From NCBI GenBank assembly GCA_028821395.1, contig JAPPGP010000107.1, positions 1 through 32,321 on the forward strand: a stretch of DNA of 32,321 nt. The letters run 5' to 3'. The position numbers and the translations under genes are program-made. Shown one piece after another: positions 1 to 8,361 of this stretch. The DNA comes from Defluviicoccus sp. (lineage in GTDB: Bacteria > Pseudomonadota > Alphaproteobacteria > MPNO01). Each line of letters opens with the position of its first letter. Positions within the stretch are counted from its first letter, which is position 1. The notes under the pieces are model-generated. The model did not search any database, had not been told where the DNA came from, and worked only from the letters and a program-made list of their open reading frames with translations.

Positions 1-65
1 GCGCCTCTCCTGCCCTGTCGGCCGGACAGCGCCGCGCAGGCCATGACAGGGGCGGAAAATGCGGG

Positions 66-1085
66 CTAGTGCGGGCGCGGCAGCTTGAGGTAGCTGTAGC
101 GGTCGCCCGAGCGCACCCGGATCGACAAAACGTCGTCGTCCCTGAGCACGGTCAGGCGGATCTCCGCCCCCGGCTCCCCGGCCGCCCAGACCGTCCGGTA
201 ATAATGCGCCAGGCCGGACGCCGCGACGCCCTCGACCGAGAGGATCGCATCGCCCGGCTGCACGCCGCACTGGTCGCCGGGTCCGTTGGCGGCGACCCCG
301 GTCACCACCAGCCGGTCGTCGGACTCGTTGACATAGACGCCGAGCCAGGGGCGCCCGGCGCGGCGCGCCCGCCCGGTGCTCACCATGTCGTCCAGGATCG
401 GCGCCAGCAGGTCGATCGGCACGAACAGGTTGCCCGGCACCGTCTCGCCGCCGTCGAGTGAGTGTTCGACGTAGAGCGAACCGCAACCGACCAGCTTGCC
501 CGACCGGTCGATCAGGGCGGCGCCGCCCCAATAGGGGTGGACGGGAACCGTGCAGATCGCCTCGTCGAGCATGTATTCCCAGGACCCGGCGAACTCGCGC
601 ACGACGGCCACCTCGCCCTCGATCGCGTGCTTGATTCCGCCGAACGAGGCGATGACCACCGGGTCCTTCGCCGACACCTCGTTGGAGCGGCCGATCGCCA
701 CCGGGGTGGCGTCGAGCGCCTCGTCCGCCCGCACCAGCCCGAACCCGGTCTCGTGGTCGTAGGCGACCGGGGATGCGGCCACGGTTCGCCCGTCGACGTC
801 GGTGAGCGCGATCCGGTCGGCCTCGGTGATCAGATAGCCGATCGTCAGCACCAGCCCGTCCGCGCCGATCAGCACGCCGTTGCCCTCGCGCTCGGTGCCG
901 AGGATGGTCGCCGTGAACGCGCTCGCCGGGACCTCGGCGCGCAGCCGGAACACCGCGCCCAGCACGGAATCGAGGTCGTAGGCGAGCCGCGCAGGGTCGG
1001 GGCGGGACGCGCCCATCAGCGCGGGATGGACGATGTCGAGCACACCGTCCGGCCGGTGCCCGTTGGCGCGCTCGATGCCTGACAT
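66..1085 (-). CDS. HtrA/trypsin-like protein with PDZ domain, catalytic triad lost (probable pseudoprotease)
   Basis: The predicted protein has 339 residues. A chymotrypsin-fold region (about 55-235) shows HtrA landmarks, including GNGVLIGADGLVLT near residue 68 and a GGAALIDRSGKLVG segment near 187. A PDZ domain follows at about 245-325 (RPWLGVYV, then GVQPGDAILSVEG). All three triad positions are replaced by alignment with DegP: His by Tyr84, Asp by Gly114 and Ser by Trp186. No signal peptide or membrane segment is visible at the ATG used, so it may be cytoplasmic, unlike DegP. An in-frame extension to 1283 exists, but it is low-complexity Arg/Ala-rich sequence, so the ATG at 1085 is preferred. 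It lies 77 bp downstream of the thioesterase gene on the same strand and is probably cotranscribed. Fold and PDZ are confident; loss of protease activity is inferred, and a binding or scaffolding role is a guess. Confidence 0.85.
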   Translation of the reverse strand: MSGIERANGHRPDGVLDIVHPALMGASRPDPARLAYDLDSVLGAVFRLRAEVPASAFTATILGTEREGNGVLIGADGLVLTIGYLITEADRIALTDVDGRTVAASPVAYDHETGFGLVRADEALDATPVAIGRSNEVSAKDPVVIASFGGIKHAIEGEVAVVREFAGSWEYMLDEAICTVPVHPYWGGAALIDRSGKLVGCGSLYVEHSLDGGETVPGNLFVPIDLLAPILDDMVSTGRARRAGRPWLGVYVNESDDRLVVTGVAANGPGDQCGVQPGDAILSVEGVAASGLAHYYRTVWAAGEPGAEIRLTVLRDDDVLSIRVRSGDRYSYLKLPRPH

Positions 1086-1162
1086 GACGTTCCGATCGGT
1101 TGCGGCGGGTGCGGGCGAGGCTATCGGTTCGGCGCGGCGGACACAAACCGCGCGATGCGGCG

Positions 1163-1594
1163 CTACCCGTCCTCGAGCGGCACCAGGGCCTCGGTCAGCA
1201 ACGCCCTTATGTCGTCCGGCATGGGCGCGGAGGTCCGGGTCACGGGATCGAAGAACACCTCGACCGATTCGAGCGTCGCGCACAGCGTGCCGTCATCGAC
1301 GTTGTACATCCGGTTGAGATGGGTGCAGCTCTTGCGGCCCACGCGGATGAAGGCGGTCTCGATGCGCAGCAGCTCGCCCGCCTTCATCTCGTGGATGAAG
1401 TCGAGGGTATTGCGGGCGACCACCAGCATCACCCCGCGCGCTTTCATCTCGCTGTGCGGACAGCCGATATGGCTCCAGATATGGAACCCGGCATCGTCGA
1501 AGAAATTGCAGTAATAGCGGACGTTCATGTGCCCGAACTGGTCGCAATACCAAGGGTGAACGACCGCGCGGTGGGTCTCGTGCCAGCGTCCCAA
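1163..1594 (-). CDS. Acyl-CoA thioesterase, 4HBT hotdog family
   Basis: The protein has 143 residues, the usual size for a single hotdog domain. The N-terminus carries the 4HBT signature HPWYCDQFGHMNVRYY (residues 13-28), where Asp18 is the expected catalytic residue and GHMN the conserved helix start. The family hydrolyses acyl-CoA thioesters, usually in the cytoplasm; the substrate cannot be read here. No ATG fits the N-terminus. The start is TTG at 1594, preceded about 8 nt upstream by GGGAGA. The PDZ pseudoprotease gene follows in the same direction. A flavin monooxygenase gene diverges on the other side, with 133 bp between them. Confidence 0.85.
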   Translation of the reverse strand: MGRWHETHRAVVHPWYCDQFGHMNVRYYCNFFDDAGFHIWSHIGCPHSEMKARGVMLVVARNTLDFIHEMKAGELLRIETAFIRVGRKSCTHLNRMYNVDDGTLCATLESVEVFFDPVTRTSAPMPDDIRALLTEALVPLEDG

Positions 1595-1623
1595 TCGATG
1601 TCTCCCGGCTGACGGCTCGCGCT

Positions 1624-1652
1624 CTCTTTGTCGATGGCGGGCGGGCTGTCAA
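1624..1652 (-). promoter_or_regulatory. Possible sigma70-type promoter for the thioesterase gene
   Basis: On the minus strand a perfect -35 hexamer TTGACA (1652-1647) is followed after 17 bp by a poor -10 (AAAGAG, 1629-1624). It lies about 30 bp upstream of the TTG start at 1594. The -35 match and spacing are good; the -10 is weak, so the call is tentative. Confidence 0.3.
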
Positions 1653-1727
1653 GCCGACTCCCGGCCGGGTTGACGGGGATCGCCCGCGGCCGCCCACTAT
1701 GCGGCGCGCAACCGACGGGACCGGGCG

Positions 1728-2792
1728 ATGGATTTCGGGGTCAGCTTCGCGACCGCGGCGGAGCACTGGAAGGTGGCGAAGCGGGCCGAGGCGCTCGGCT
1801 TCGACTATGCCTGGTTCTCGGACACCCAACTGCTCAACGCCGATGTGTTCGTCGCGATGGCGGCGGCGGCCATGGAGACCTCGCGGATCCGACTCGGCAG
1901 CGCGGTCGCGGTGCCGTCGAACCGGATCGCGCCGGTGACCGCCAACGCGCTCGCCTCGCTCAACAAGCTGGCGCCCGGGCGCATCGACTTCGGCATATCG
2001 ACCGGGTTCACCGCGCGCCGCACGATGGGACGGGGCGCGGTGCCGCTGGCCGAGATGGCGGAGTACATCGAGGTCGTGAAGGGCCTGCTCGACGGCGACA
2101 CGGTCGACTGGCGCGACGCGGAAGGAACCAGCCGCGTCCGCTTCCTCAACCCCGAGCACGGGCTGATCAATATCGACGATCCGGTCCGCTTCCACGTCTC
2201 GGCATTCGGCCCCAAGGGGCGGCGGCTGACCGCGCGGCTCGGGGCGGGCTGGATGTCGGCGGTGGGCAATCTCGACCGCGCGGCCGCCGATGCCGCGGAC
2301 ATGCGGGACGCGATGCGCGAGGCGGGGCGCGATCCGGCCGGGCTCTACGCGACGGCGATCACCGGCGGCTGCGTGCTGGCCGAGGGCGAGGCGTATGACA
2401 GCGAGCGGGCGAAAGCGCTGGCTGGGCCGGCCGCCGCGGTGGTGCTGCACAACCTGGTCGAGCAGGAGCGATTCGGCTCGATCCGGCTCGACCTCCCCGC
2501 CCCCCTCGCCCCGCTACTGGAGCGCTACCGCGCGCTCTACCGGGGCTACACGCCGGAGGATGCGCGCTACCTCACTTTGCATCGCGGCCATCTCCTGTTC
2601 CTGCGCCCGGACGAGGCGCCGTTGATCACCGCCGATCTGATCCGCCACGCGACGATCACGGGAACGAAGTCGCAGCTGCGCGAGGCGATCCGCGCGCTGG
2701 AAGAGGCCGGCTTCACCCAGTTCTCCTGCCACATCCGCTACGGCCACGAGGAGACGCTCGACGAATGGGCCGAAGTGATCGGGGGGCTGTGA
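1728..2792 (+). CDS. LLM-class (luciferase-like) flavin-dependent oxidoreductase
   Basis: The 354-residue protein has the bacterial luciferase-like TIM-barrel pattern. It begins MDFGVSFATAAEHWKVAKRA, followed by ALGFDYAWFSDTQ, a strand with RIRLGSAVAVPSNR, and the core LNKLAPGRIDFGISTGFTAR that lines the flavin or F420 site. Members use FMN or F420 to oxidise or reduce diverse small molecules; some resemble methylenetetrahydromethanopterin reductase. The length is normal. The gene stands alone, diverging from the thioesterase and converging on prfB with only 9 bp between the stops. The family is clear. Substrate and cofactor cannot be told from sequence. Confidence 0.88.
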   Translation: MDFGVSFATAAEHWKVAKRAEALGFDYAWFSDTQLLNADVFVAMAAAAMETSRIRLGSAVAVPSNRIAPVTANALASLNKLAPGRIDFGISTGFTARRTMGRGAVPLAEMAEYIEVVKGLLDGDTVDWRDAEGTSRVRFLNPEHGLINIDDPVRFHVSAFGPKGRRLTARLGAGWMSAVGNLDRAAADAADMRDAMREAGRDPAGLYATAITGGCVLAEGEAYDSERAKALAGPAAAVVLHNLVEQERFGSIRLDLPAPLAPLLERYRALYRGYTPEDARYLTLHRGHLLFLRPDEAPLITADLIRHATITGTKSQLREAIRALEEAGFTQFSCHIRYGHEETLDEWAEVIGGL

Positions 2793-2801
2793 GGCGTTCG
2801 T

Positions 2802-3921
2802 TTAGGAGGACCCCGCCGGGCGCGCGCCGAGCCTGGCGGCGAGCGCGGCGGCCATGAAGGCGTCGAGATCGCCGTCGAGCACCGCCTGGGGGTTGCCCTT
2901 CTCGATATTGGTGCGCAAATCCTTGACCATCTGGTAGGGCTGCAGGACGTAGGAGCGGATCTGGTGCCCCCAGCCGATGTCGCTCTTGGCGGCGTGCTCG
3001 GCCTGGGCCTCGGCCTCGCGCTTCTGCAATTCCTGCTCGTAGAGCCTGGCACGCAGCATCGCGAAGGCGGCCGCCCGGTTGCGGTGCTGCGAGCGGTCGT
3101 TCTGGCACTGGACGACGATATTGGTGGGCAGATGGGTGATTCGGACCGCGCTGTCGGTCCGGTTGACGTGCTGCCCGCCGGCGCCCGAGGCGCGATAGGT
3201 GTCGATCCGGATGTCCTTGTCCTCGATCTCGATCTCGATGTCGTCGTCGATCACCGGATAGGCCCAGACCGAGGCGAAGCTGGTATGCCGCCTGGCGCTG
3301 GCGTCGAAGGGCGAGATGCGGACCAGGCGGTGAACCCCGCTCTCGGTCTTGAGCCAGCCATAGGCGTTCTCGCCCTTGACGCGCATCGTGACAGACTTGA
3401 AGCCGGCCTCCTCGCCCGGGCTCTCCTCCAGCATCTCGACGGCATAGCCATGCGCCTCGGCCCAGCGCGCGTACATCCTGGCCAGCATCTCCGCCCAGTC
3501 CTGCGACTCGGTGCCGCCGGCGCCGGCATGGATCTCGACGAAGCTGTCATTGCCGTCCGCCTCGCCGGAGAGCAGGCTCTCGGTCTCCATCCGGGCCGCG
3601 CGGTCGCGCAGCGCGAGCAGGGCGGCCTCGGCCTCGGCGACGATCTCGCCGTCGTCCTCGGCCTCGCCGAGCTCGATGAGGTCACGGTTGTCCCGCATCT
3701 CGCGGTCGAGCGCGCGCCAGGCGCCGAGCGCGCCGTCGAGCCGCGTGCGCTCGCGCATCACATCGCGCGCGCGTTCGGGATCGTTCCAGAACGCCGGGTC
3801 CTCGACCAGCGCGTTCAGCTCCGCCAGCCGCGCCTCGGATCCCTCGGGGTCAAAGATGCCTCCTCAGCAGCGCAAGCGACTGCTCGATCCCTTCGAGGAC
3901 AGACTCGATTTCCGCGCGCAT
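2802..3921 (-). CDS. prfB: Peptide chain release factor 2 (programmed +1 frameshift)
   Basis: RF2 ends translation at UGA and UAA codons. The gene is in two frames. An ATG at 3921 opens a 23-codon leader ([20 protein letters not shown], then RHL) that runs into an in-frame TGA at 3852-3850. A +1 shift on CTT continues as [20 protein letters not shown] into the long frame that ends at 2802. The full product is about 372 residues, close to the usual 365. The stop-recognition motif SPF falls at residues 203-205 and the peptidyl-hydrolysis motif GGQ at 248-250, close to the E. coli positions. It sits 42 bp downstream of the PBP1A gene and is probably cotranscribed with it and the amidase, an order common in alphaproteobacteria. 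It converges on the LLM oxidoreductase gene. Confidence 0.97.
3849..3864 (-). promoter_or_regulatory. prfB programmed +1 frameshift site
   Basis: Read on the minus strand the site is AGG AGG CAT CTT TGA C. A full Shine-Dalgarno-like AGGAGG (3864-3859) sits three bases before the slippery CTT (3855-3853), followed by TGA (3852-3850) and C. This is the classical RF2 autoregulatory layout: low RF2 lets the ribosome pause at UGA and slip to GAC. The AGGAGG is stronger than E. coli's AGGGGG. Confidence 0.97.
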
Positions 3922-3963
3922 GTCGGACGGCTCCGGGTGTTCTCGGCAATGTGGCCGGGGCGG

Positions 3964-6387
3964 CTAATATAGGTCGCGGCGGCGCTTCGGAGTAGCCGGG
4001 ACCTCCGCCGCCGGCGCCGTCGCGCCTCCGACGACGGGCTGGGCGACGGCCGGCTCCGTGCCCGGCTTGAACGCTTCGAGGATCACCCCCCTGCCCGGCC
4101 TGCGCGCGACCAGCCCGGTCGCCGCGTCCACCCGGACCAGGCGAATCCCGGGCGGGATGCGGAACGGAGTCGCCGGCTTGTCCTCGAGCGCCGCCCGCAT
4201 GAAATCGCGGAATATGGGCGCCGCCGCCGAAGAGCCGGTCTCGCGTCGACCGAGGGATCTGGGCGCGTCGAAGCCGACGAAGACGCCGACCGCGAGATCG
4301 GGCGAGAAGCCGATGAACCAGGCATCGCGGCTATCATTGGTGGTGCCGGTCTTGCCGGCGATGGGCTTGCCCACGGCCCGGACGCGCCGCCCGGTACCGC
4401 GCTGGACGACGCCCTCCAGCATCGAGACCACCTGATAGGCGCTCCCCGCATCGGCGACCCGTTCGCGCGCATCCGGCAGCTCGGGCTCTGCCTGGCCGGT
4501 CCAGCGAACGCCGGTGCAGCCGGGACACTCGCGCCGGTCGTGCCGGAACACGGTCTTGCCGTTGCGGTCCTGGATGCGGTCGAGGAAGGTCGGCACGATC
4601 CGGTTTCCGCCATTGACCAGCATGGCGTAGCCGGCGGTCAGGCGCAGCAGGGTGGTCTCGCCCGCGCCGAGCGACATCGAGAGGATCCGCGGCAGCCGGT
4701 CGACCACGCCGAGCCGTTCGGCGTAGCGCGCCACCGCCTCCATGCCGATGCGCTGCGCCACGCGGACGGTCATCAGGTTGCGGGATTTCTCAATGCCGAC
4801 CCGCATCGGGCTGGGTCCGTAGAAGCGCTTGGTGTAGTTGGCCGGCTTCCACTTGCCCATCCCCGGCCCCTGGTCGATGACGAAGGGAGCGTCGAGCACC
4901 AGGCTGGAGGGGGTGAAGCCGTGGTCCAGGGCGGCGAGGTAGACGAAGGGCTTGAAGGCCGAGCCGGGCTGGCGCCTGGCCTGGGTGGCGCGGTTGAACT
5001 CGCTGGCCGCGTAGCTGAACCCGCCGGTGAGCGCCAATACGCGGCCGGTGTGGGGATCGAGCGCGACCAGCGCCCCGTCGATATCGGGGACCTGGCGGAG
5101 CGCGTAGCCGGCGCTCTCGGGCTCGCCCTCGGCGGCGGCCACGGGCTCGACGCAGACGACGTCGCCGCGCTCGAGCACGTCGGAAACCCGTTGGACCGCG
5201 GGGCCCAGCCGCTGATCCTCCAGCCGCTCGCGCGCCCAGCGCAGCCGGTCGAACGCAATCGTGCCGTGCTCTCCCGACACCAGGCGAATGGCGGCGGCGG
5301 TTTCGTCCACCCGGTCGACCACGGCCAACCGCCAAGCCGTCGGCATGCCGGCGATGCGGTGCTGCCCGAGCTGGGCGGCGATCGGCAGATCCGGGTCGAT
5401 CCGGGCGACCGGACCGCGCCAGCCATGCCGCCGGTCGTAGGCGAGCAGGCCGCTGCGCAACGACCGGTCGGCAGCCGCCTGCAACCTGGGATCGAGCGTG
5501 GTGCGCACCGACAGTCCGCCGCCGTAGAGCTGCGTCGTCCCGAAGCGCGCGGCGAGCTCGCGGCGCACCTCCTCGACGAAGTACTCCGCCTTGGCGACCA
5601 GCACCTCGTCGGGCGGCGCGAGCGTCACCGGTCGCGACCGGGCCAGCCCCGCCTCGGCTTCGCCGATGCGTCCGTCGCTCAACATCCGGCCGATCACGTA
5701 GTCGCGCCGCGCCCGCGCGGCCCCGGGGCGGCGCTCGGGGTGGTAGTTGTTGGGCGCCTTGGGCAGGCCGGCGAGGAAGGCCGCCTCGGCAACGGTCAGC
5801 TCGTCGAGCGACTTGTTGAAGTAGTTGATGGCGGCGGCCGCGACGCCGTAGGAGCCGAGCCCGAGATAGATCTCGTTGAGGTAGAGCTCGAGAATGCGCT
5901 CCTTCGTAAGCGCGCGCTCGATCCGGAAGGCGAGCAGGATCTCGCGGACCTTGCGCCGGTAGGAGACGGCGTCGGTCAGCAGGAAGTTCTTCGTCACCTG
6001 CTGGGTGATGGTCGATGCGCCGACCGGCCGCCGGTCGGTGCCGATCCGCATCAGGTTCCTGATCAGGGCGACCGCGATCCCGGGCGGGTCGATCCCGGAA
6101 TGCTCGAAGAATGTCTTGTCCTCGGCCGAGATGAAGGCGTCGATCACCCGGCGAGGCATGGCGGAAACCGGGACGAAGACCCGCTTTTCCGTCGCGAACT
6201 CGGCGAGCAGCCTGCCGTCTCCGGCATGGATGCGGCTCACCATGGGCGGCTCGTAGTCGGCGAGCTGGGCGTAGTCCGGCAAACCTCGGCTATAGGAGTA
6301 GAGCAGCCAGAGGGCACCGCCGCCGGCGAGAAGCCCGACGACGACGAAAACCGCAGCCAGTACGCCGATCGTCTTCAGAACACGCAT
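3964..6387 (-). CDS. mrcA: Penicillin-binding protein 1A (bifunctional transglycosylase/transpeptidase)
   Basis: This class A PBP of 807 residues polymerises and cross-links peptidoglycan at the inner membrane. A single N-terminal membrane segment spans about residues 9-31. The GT51 domain follows with AEDKTFFEHSGID (catalytic Glu89) and GASTITQQVTKNFLL. The transpeptidase domain has all three active-site motifs: SAFK (Ser476, Lys479), SRN (535-537) and KTGT (679-682). The length is typical for alphaproteobacterial PBP1A, with a short Pro/Ala-rich C-terminal tail. It follows the amidase gene by 84 bp and precedes prfB by 42 bp on the same strand. Confidence 0.96.
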   Translation of the reverse strand: MRVLKTIGVLAAVFVVVGLLAGGGALWLLYSYSRGLPDYAQLADYEPPMVSRIHAGDGRLLAEFATEKRVFVPVSAMPRRVIDAFISAEDKTFFEHSGIDPPGIAVALIRNLMRIGTDRRPVGASTITQQVTKNFLLTDAVSYRRKVREILLAFRIERALTKERILELYLNEIYLGLGSYGVAAAAINYFNKSLDELTVAEAAFLAGLPKAPNNYHPERRPGAARARRDYVIGRMLSDGRIGEAEAGLARSRPVTLAPPDEVLVAKAEYFVEEVRRELAARFGTTQLYGGGLSVRTTLDPRLQAAADRSLRSGLLAYDRRHGWRGPVARIDPDLPIAAQLGQHRIAGMPTAWRLAVVDRVDETAAAIRLVSGEHGTIAFDRLRWARERLEDQRLGPAVQRVSDVLERGDVVCVEPVAAAEGEPESAGYALRQVPDIDGALVALDPHTGRVLALTGGFSYAASEFNRATQARRQPGSAFKPFVYLAALDHGFTPSSLVLDAPFVIDQGPGMGKWKPANYTKRFYGPSPMRVGIEKSRNLMTVRVAQRIGMEAVARYAERLGVVDRLPRILSMSLGAGETTLLRLTAGYAMLVNGGNRIVPTFLDRIQDRNGKTVFRHDRRECPGCTGVRWTGQAEPELPDARERVADAGSAYQVVSMLEGVVQRGTGRRVRAVGKPIAGKTGTTNDSRDAWFIGFSPDLAVGVFVGFDAPRSLGRRETGSSAAAPIFRDFMRAALEDKPATPFRIPPGIRLVRVDAATGLVARRPGRGVILEAFKPGTEPAVAQPVVGGATAPAAEVPATPKRRRDLY

Positions 6388-6471
6388 GTCGACCGCCAGT
6401 CACCGGGCCGTTCCCGCCCGCACGGGGATCGAGGCCGAGGGTGGCCGGTCAATGGAATATGGGAACGGATC

Positions 6472-7674
6472 CTACCGTTTGAAGGCCTGTTCGCGGGCAA
6501 AATAGCTGTCGATGGCGCGGACGATGGCGGCAGCCACGCGCTCGCGATCGCGCGCCCGGTTGAGGCTGCGCTCCTCGGACCGGTGGGACAGGTAGCCGAG
6601 CTCGACCAGGACCGAGGGAACGTCGGGCGCCTTGAGCACCGCGAATCCCGCGAATCGGTGCGTGTTGCGAAGCAGGGGGCGGACCTTGCCGATCTCGCGC
6701 GTGAGAATGCGCGCGAGGATCGCCGAATCGTTCATGGTCTGGCGTTGCGCGAGATCGATGAGAAAGCTGGCGACCTCCGAGGTCTGCTCGGTGAGGTCAA
6801 TCCCGGCGATCAAATCCGCCTTGTTCTCCCTGGCGGCGAGCGCCGCCGCCTCCTTGTCCGAGGCGCGTTCGGAAAGCGTGTAGACCGAGGCGCCGCGTAT
6901 CTTCTTCCCCGGAATCGAATCGGCGTGCAGCGAGATGAACAGATCCGCGGCATGGCGGCGCGCCGTCGCCACCCGCCGGCGCAGCGGCACGAACACGTCG
7001 CGCGCGCGGGTCAGCACCGCGCGGTAGCGTCCGGTCGCGCGCAGCTTGCGCGCCAGCACCATGGCGTGGGCCAGCGTCACCCGCTTCTCGTGCGTGCCGC
7101 GCACGCCGATCGCGCCCGGATCGACCCCGCCATGGCCCGGGTCGACGACGACCGTCTTGAGGCTGCGCGCGACGCGGCGCTTGGGAAGCGGGATCGGCTC
7201 GGTTTCCGCCGGCGGCACCGCCGCGCGGCCCGGCGATGCGCGCCGCGCGAACCGGGTGGCGCTCACCGCGCGCAGATCCACCACCAGCCGATATAGGCGA
7301 TTGCCCCTGGGGGGCAGCAGGAACGCTTTCTCGACCGCCACCGGCCGGGAGACGTCGAGCACCACGCGCGAGATCGTGTCGCGGAAGTGTCCGTAGCGGA
7401 ACGCCTCGACCAGCCCGCCTCTGGGCGTGCTCTGCGGGTCGAGCCGCCATGTCACCGGCGGCAGGTCGATGACCACGCGGTACGGCTTGTCGAGGGTGAA
7501 TACGGCGAATCTTACCTCTGCGCTGAGATCCAGGACGACCCGTGTCTTGGCCTTGCCGGGGCCGATTCGCGCGCCCATGACGAGAGTGGCGGCGTCGGCG
7601 GCGACCGCGGCGCAGACGGTCAGCGCCAGCGCAATCCCGACAGGCGTCCAGAGGCGCCCCGATCTCAGGAACAT
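6472..7674 (-). CDS. amiC: N-acetylmuramoyl-L-alanine amidase with AMIN domain (AmiC type)
   Basis: The 400-residue periplasmic amidase cleaves the amide bond between MurNAc and the stem peptide during cell separation. An N-terminal signal peptide ends near residue 28 (CAAVAADA). An AMIN domain spans about 30-130 (VVLDLSAEVRFAVFTLDKPY), and an Amidase_3 catalytic domain covers about 170-395. Zinc ligands are visible as His181 (VVVDPGHGG), Glu196 (THEKRVTLAH) and His250 (SLHAD), with catalytic Glu358 (VLVELGYLS). There is the family's inserted helix region (about 270-330) that usually autoinhibits the enzyme until an EnvC-type activator binds. The gene heads an amidase-PBP1A-prfB group. Confidence 0.95.
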   Translation of the reverse strand: MFLRSGRLWTPVGIALALTVCAAVAADAATLVMGARIGPGKAKTRVVLDLSAEVRFAVFTLDKPYRVVIDLPPVTWRLDPQSTPRGGLVEAFRYGHFRDTISRVVLDVSRPVAVEKAFLLPPRGNRLYRLVVDLRAVSATRFARRASPGRAAVPPAETEPIPLPKRRVARSLKTVVVDPGHGGVDPGAIGVRGTHEKRVTLAHAMVLARKLRATGRYRAVLTRARDVFVPLRRRVATARRHAADLFISLHADSIPGKKIRGASVYTLSERASDKEAAALAARENKADLIAGIDLTEQTSEVASFLIDLAQRQTMNDSAILARILTREIGKVRPLLRNTHRFAGFAVLKAPDVPSVLVELGYLSHRSEERSLNRARDRERVAAAIVRAIDSYFAREQAFKR

Positions 7675-7701
7675 GTCCCCGGCCCCAATTCCCGGACCGC
7701 A

Positions 7702-7730
7702 TCTATACGCGCGGTGGGCGATTTAGTCCA
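7702..7730 (-). promoter_or_regulatory. Possible promoter for the amidase-PBP1A-prfB operon
   Basis: On the minus strand TGGACT (7730-7725) and TATAGA (7707-7702) are separated by 17 bp, in the 111-bp gap just upstream of the amidase ATG at 7674. The -10 is good and the -35 fair. Inference only. Confidence 0.4.
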
Positions 7731-7745
7731 TGACCGGGAAGCCGT

Positions 7746-7780
7746 GCCGGCGGTCCGACGGCTCGATGCCGTCTGCCGGC
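7746..7780 (-). terminator. GC-rich hairpin after the RidA operon (terminator-like, no U tract)
   Basis: GCCGGC (7746-7751) pairs with GCCGGC (7775-7780), and GACGGC (7757-7762) pairs with GCCGTC (7768-7773) around a 5-nt loop. The hairpin begins 5 nt past the stop of the 84-residue gene. No T run follows on the minus strand, so it may protect the 3' end instead of terminating transcription. Confidence 0.35.
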
Positions 7781-7785
7781 CCGGC

Positions 7786-8040
7786 TCAGTCGCGGAGATC
7801 CGCGAGCGCGATGATCCGGTATTCCTCGATATTCCCCATCGCGTTGCCCGCGACCACGCCGCGCAGCGACTCGTGATCGTCGACGTCGACCAGCGTGGCG
7901 TAGCCCTTGAGCCCGGCGATCGGGTAGACGCTCGCCCGGTTGCTCTCGCCGAGCGACACGAAATGGTTGACGCACTGGCCGACCGGCGCGTCCTTGGTGC
8001 GGTGCGGCGGCGGCCGGTTGATGATGAGAAATTTCGCCAA
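7786..8040 (-). CDS. Small ferredoxin-like-fold protein (muconolactone isomerase/YCII-like), paralog 2
   Basis: The 84-residue protein begins MAKFLIINRP and contains the segment ATLVDVDDHESLRGVV followed by a final strand IEEYRIIALADL. This is the beta-alpha-beta pattern of small dimeric alpha/beta-barrel proteins such as muconolactone isomerase or YCII relatives. It is clearly paralogous to the next gene upstream (shared MAKFLI start and VDVDDHxxL core). It is the last gene of a three-gene run starting with the triple RidA gene, 15 nt after its paralog. Function is unknown; the metabolite-handling context is inferred from RidA. Confidence 0.75.
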   Translation of the reverse strand: MAKFLIINRPPPHRTKDAPVGQCVNHFVSLGESNRASVYPIAGLKGYATLVDVDDHESLRGVVAGNAMGNIEEYRIIALADLRD

Positions 8041-8055
8041 TTCCCTCTCCCGCCT

Positions 8056-8352
8056 CTAGCCGATGATCCCGGCCTCGCGCATCGCCCGGGTCTCGCCCTC
8101 CAGCGTACCGAGCGGGTAGACCTCGTAGGAGCCCCAGCTGCCGCCCGGGTTGCGGAACAGCACCGACATCAGCTCGTCATGGTCGTCGACGTCGAGGAAC
8201 ACCGCGAACCCGGCGCCGTTGTCCTCGACGATCTCGTAGACCTCCGCCCTGCCCTCGTCGCGCAGCGCCCGCCACTGGGCCCGGGCGCCGTCGACATTGG
8301 CCCTTTGCGGCAGCGGCTTCTTGGGCCGCGCGAGTATCAGGAACTTGGCCAT
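8056..8352 (-). CDS. Small ferredoxin-like-fold protein, paralog 1
   Basis: This 98-residue protein starts MAKFLILARPKKPLPQ and has the core FAVFLDVDDHDELMSVLFRN and a closing strand GSYEVYPLGTLEG. It is a paralog of the 84-residue product downstream, with a longer loop after the first strand and a longer C-terminus. Its ATG lies 9 nt beyond the stop of the triple RidA gene, so the three are surely cotranscribed. Such proteins usually form dimers with a small-molecule pocket. No catalytic residues can be assigned with confidence. Confidence 0.75.
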   Translation of the reverse strand: MAKFLILARPKKPLPQRANVDGARAQWRALRDEGRAEVYEIVEDNGAGFAVFLDVDDHDELMSVLFRNPGGSWGSYEVYPLGTLEGETRAMREAGIIG

Positions 8353-8361
8353 CTGCGCTCC

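Noticed and set aside
1-65. Left-edge sequence as part of a gene
   Set aside because: It is only 65 bases long beyond the stop of the PDZ protein, with no recognisable coding or RNA signal.
4540-7296. Long plus-strand open frame of 918 codons, and similar long frames opposite other genes
   Set aside because: It lies antisense to PBP1A and the amidase. It has a His/Asp/Arg/Gly-rich composition typical of shadow frames in GC-rich DNA, and no recognisable domain.
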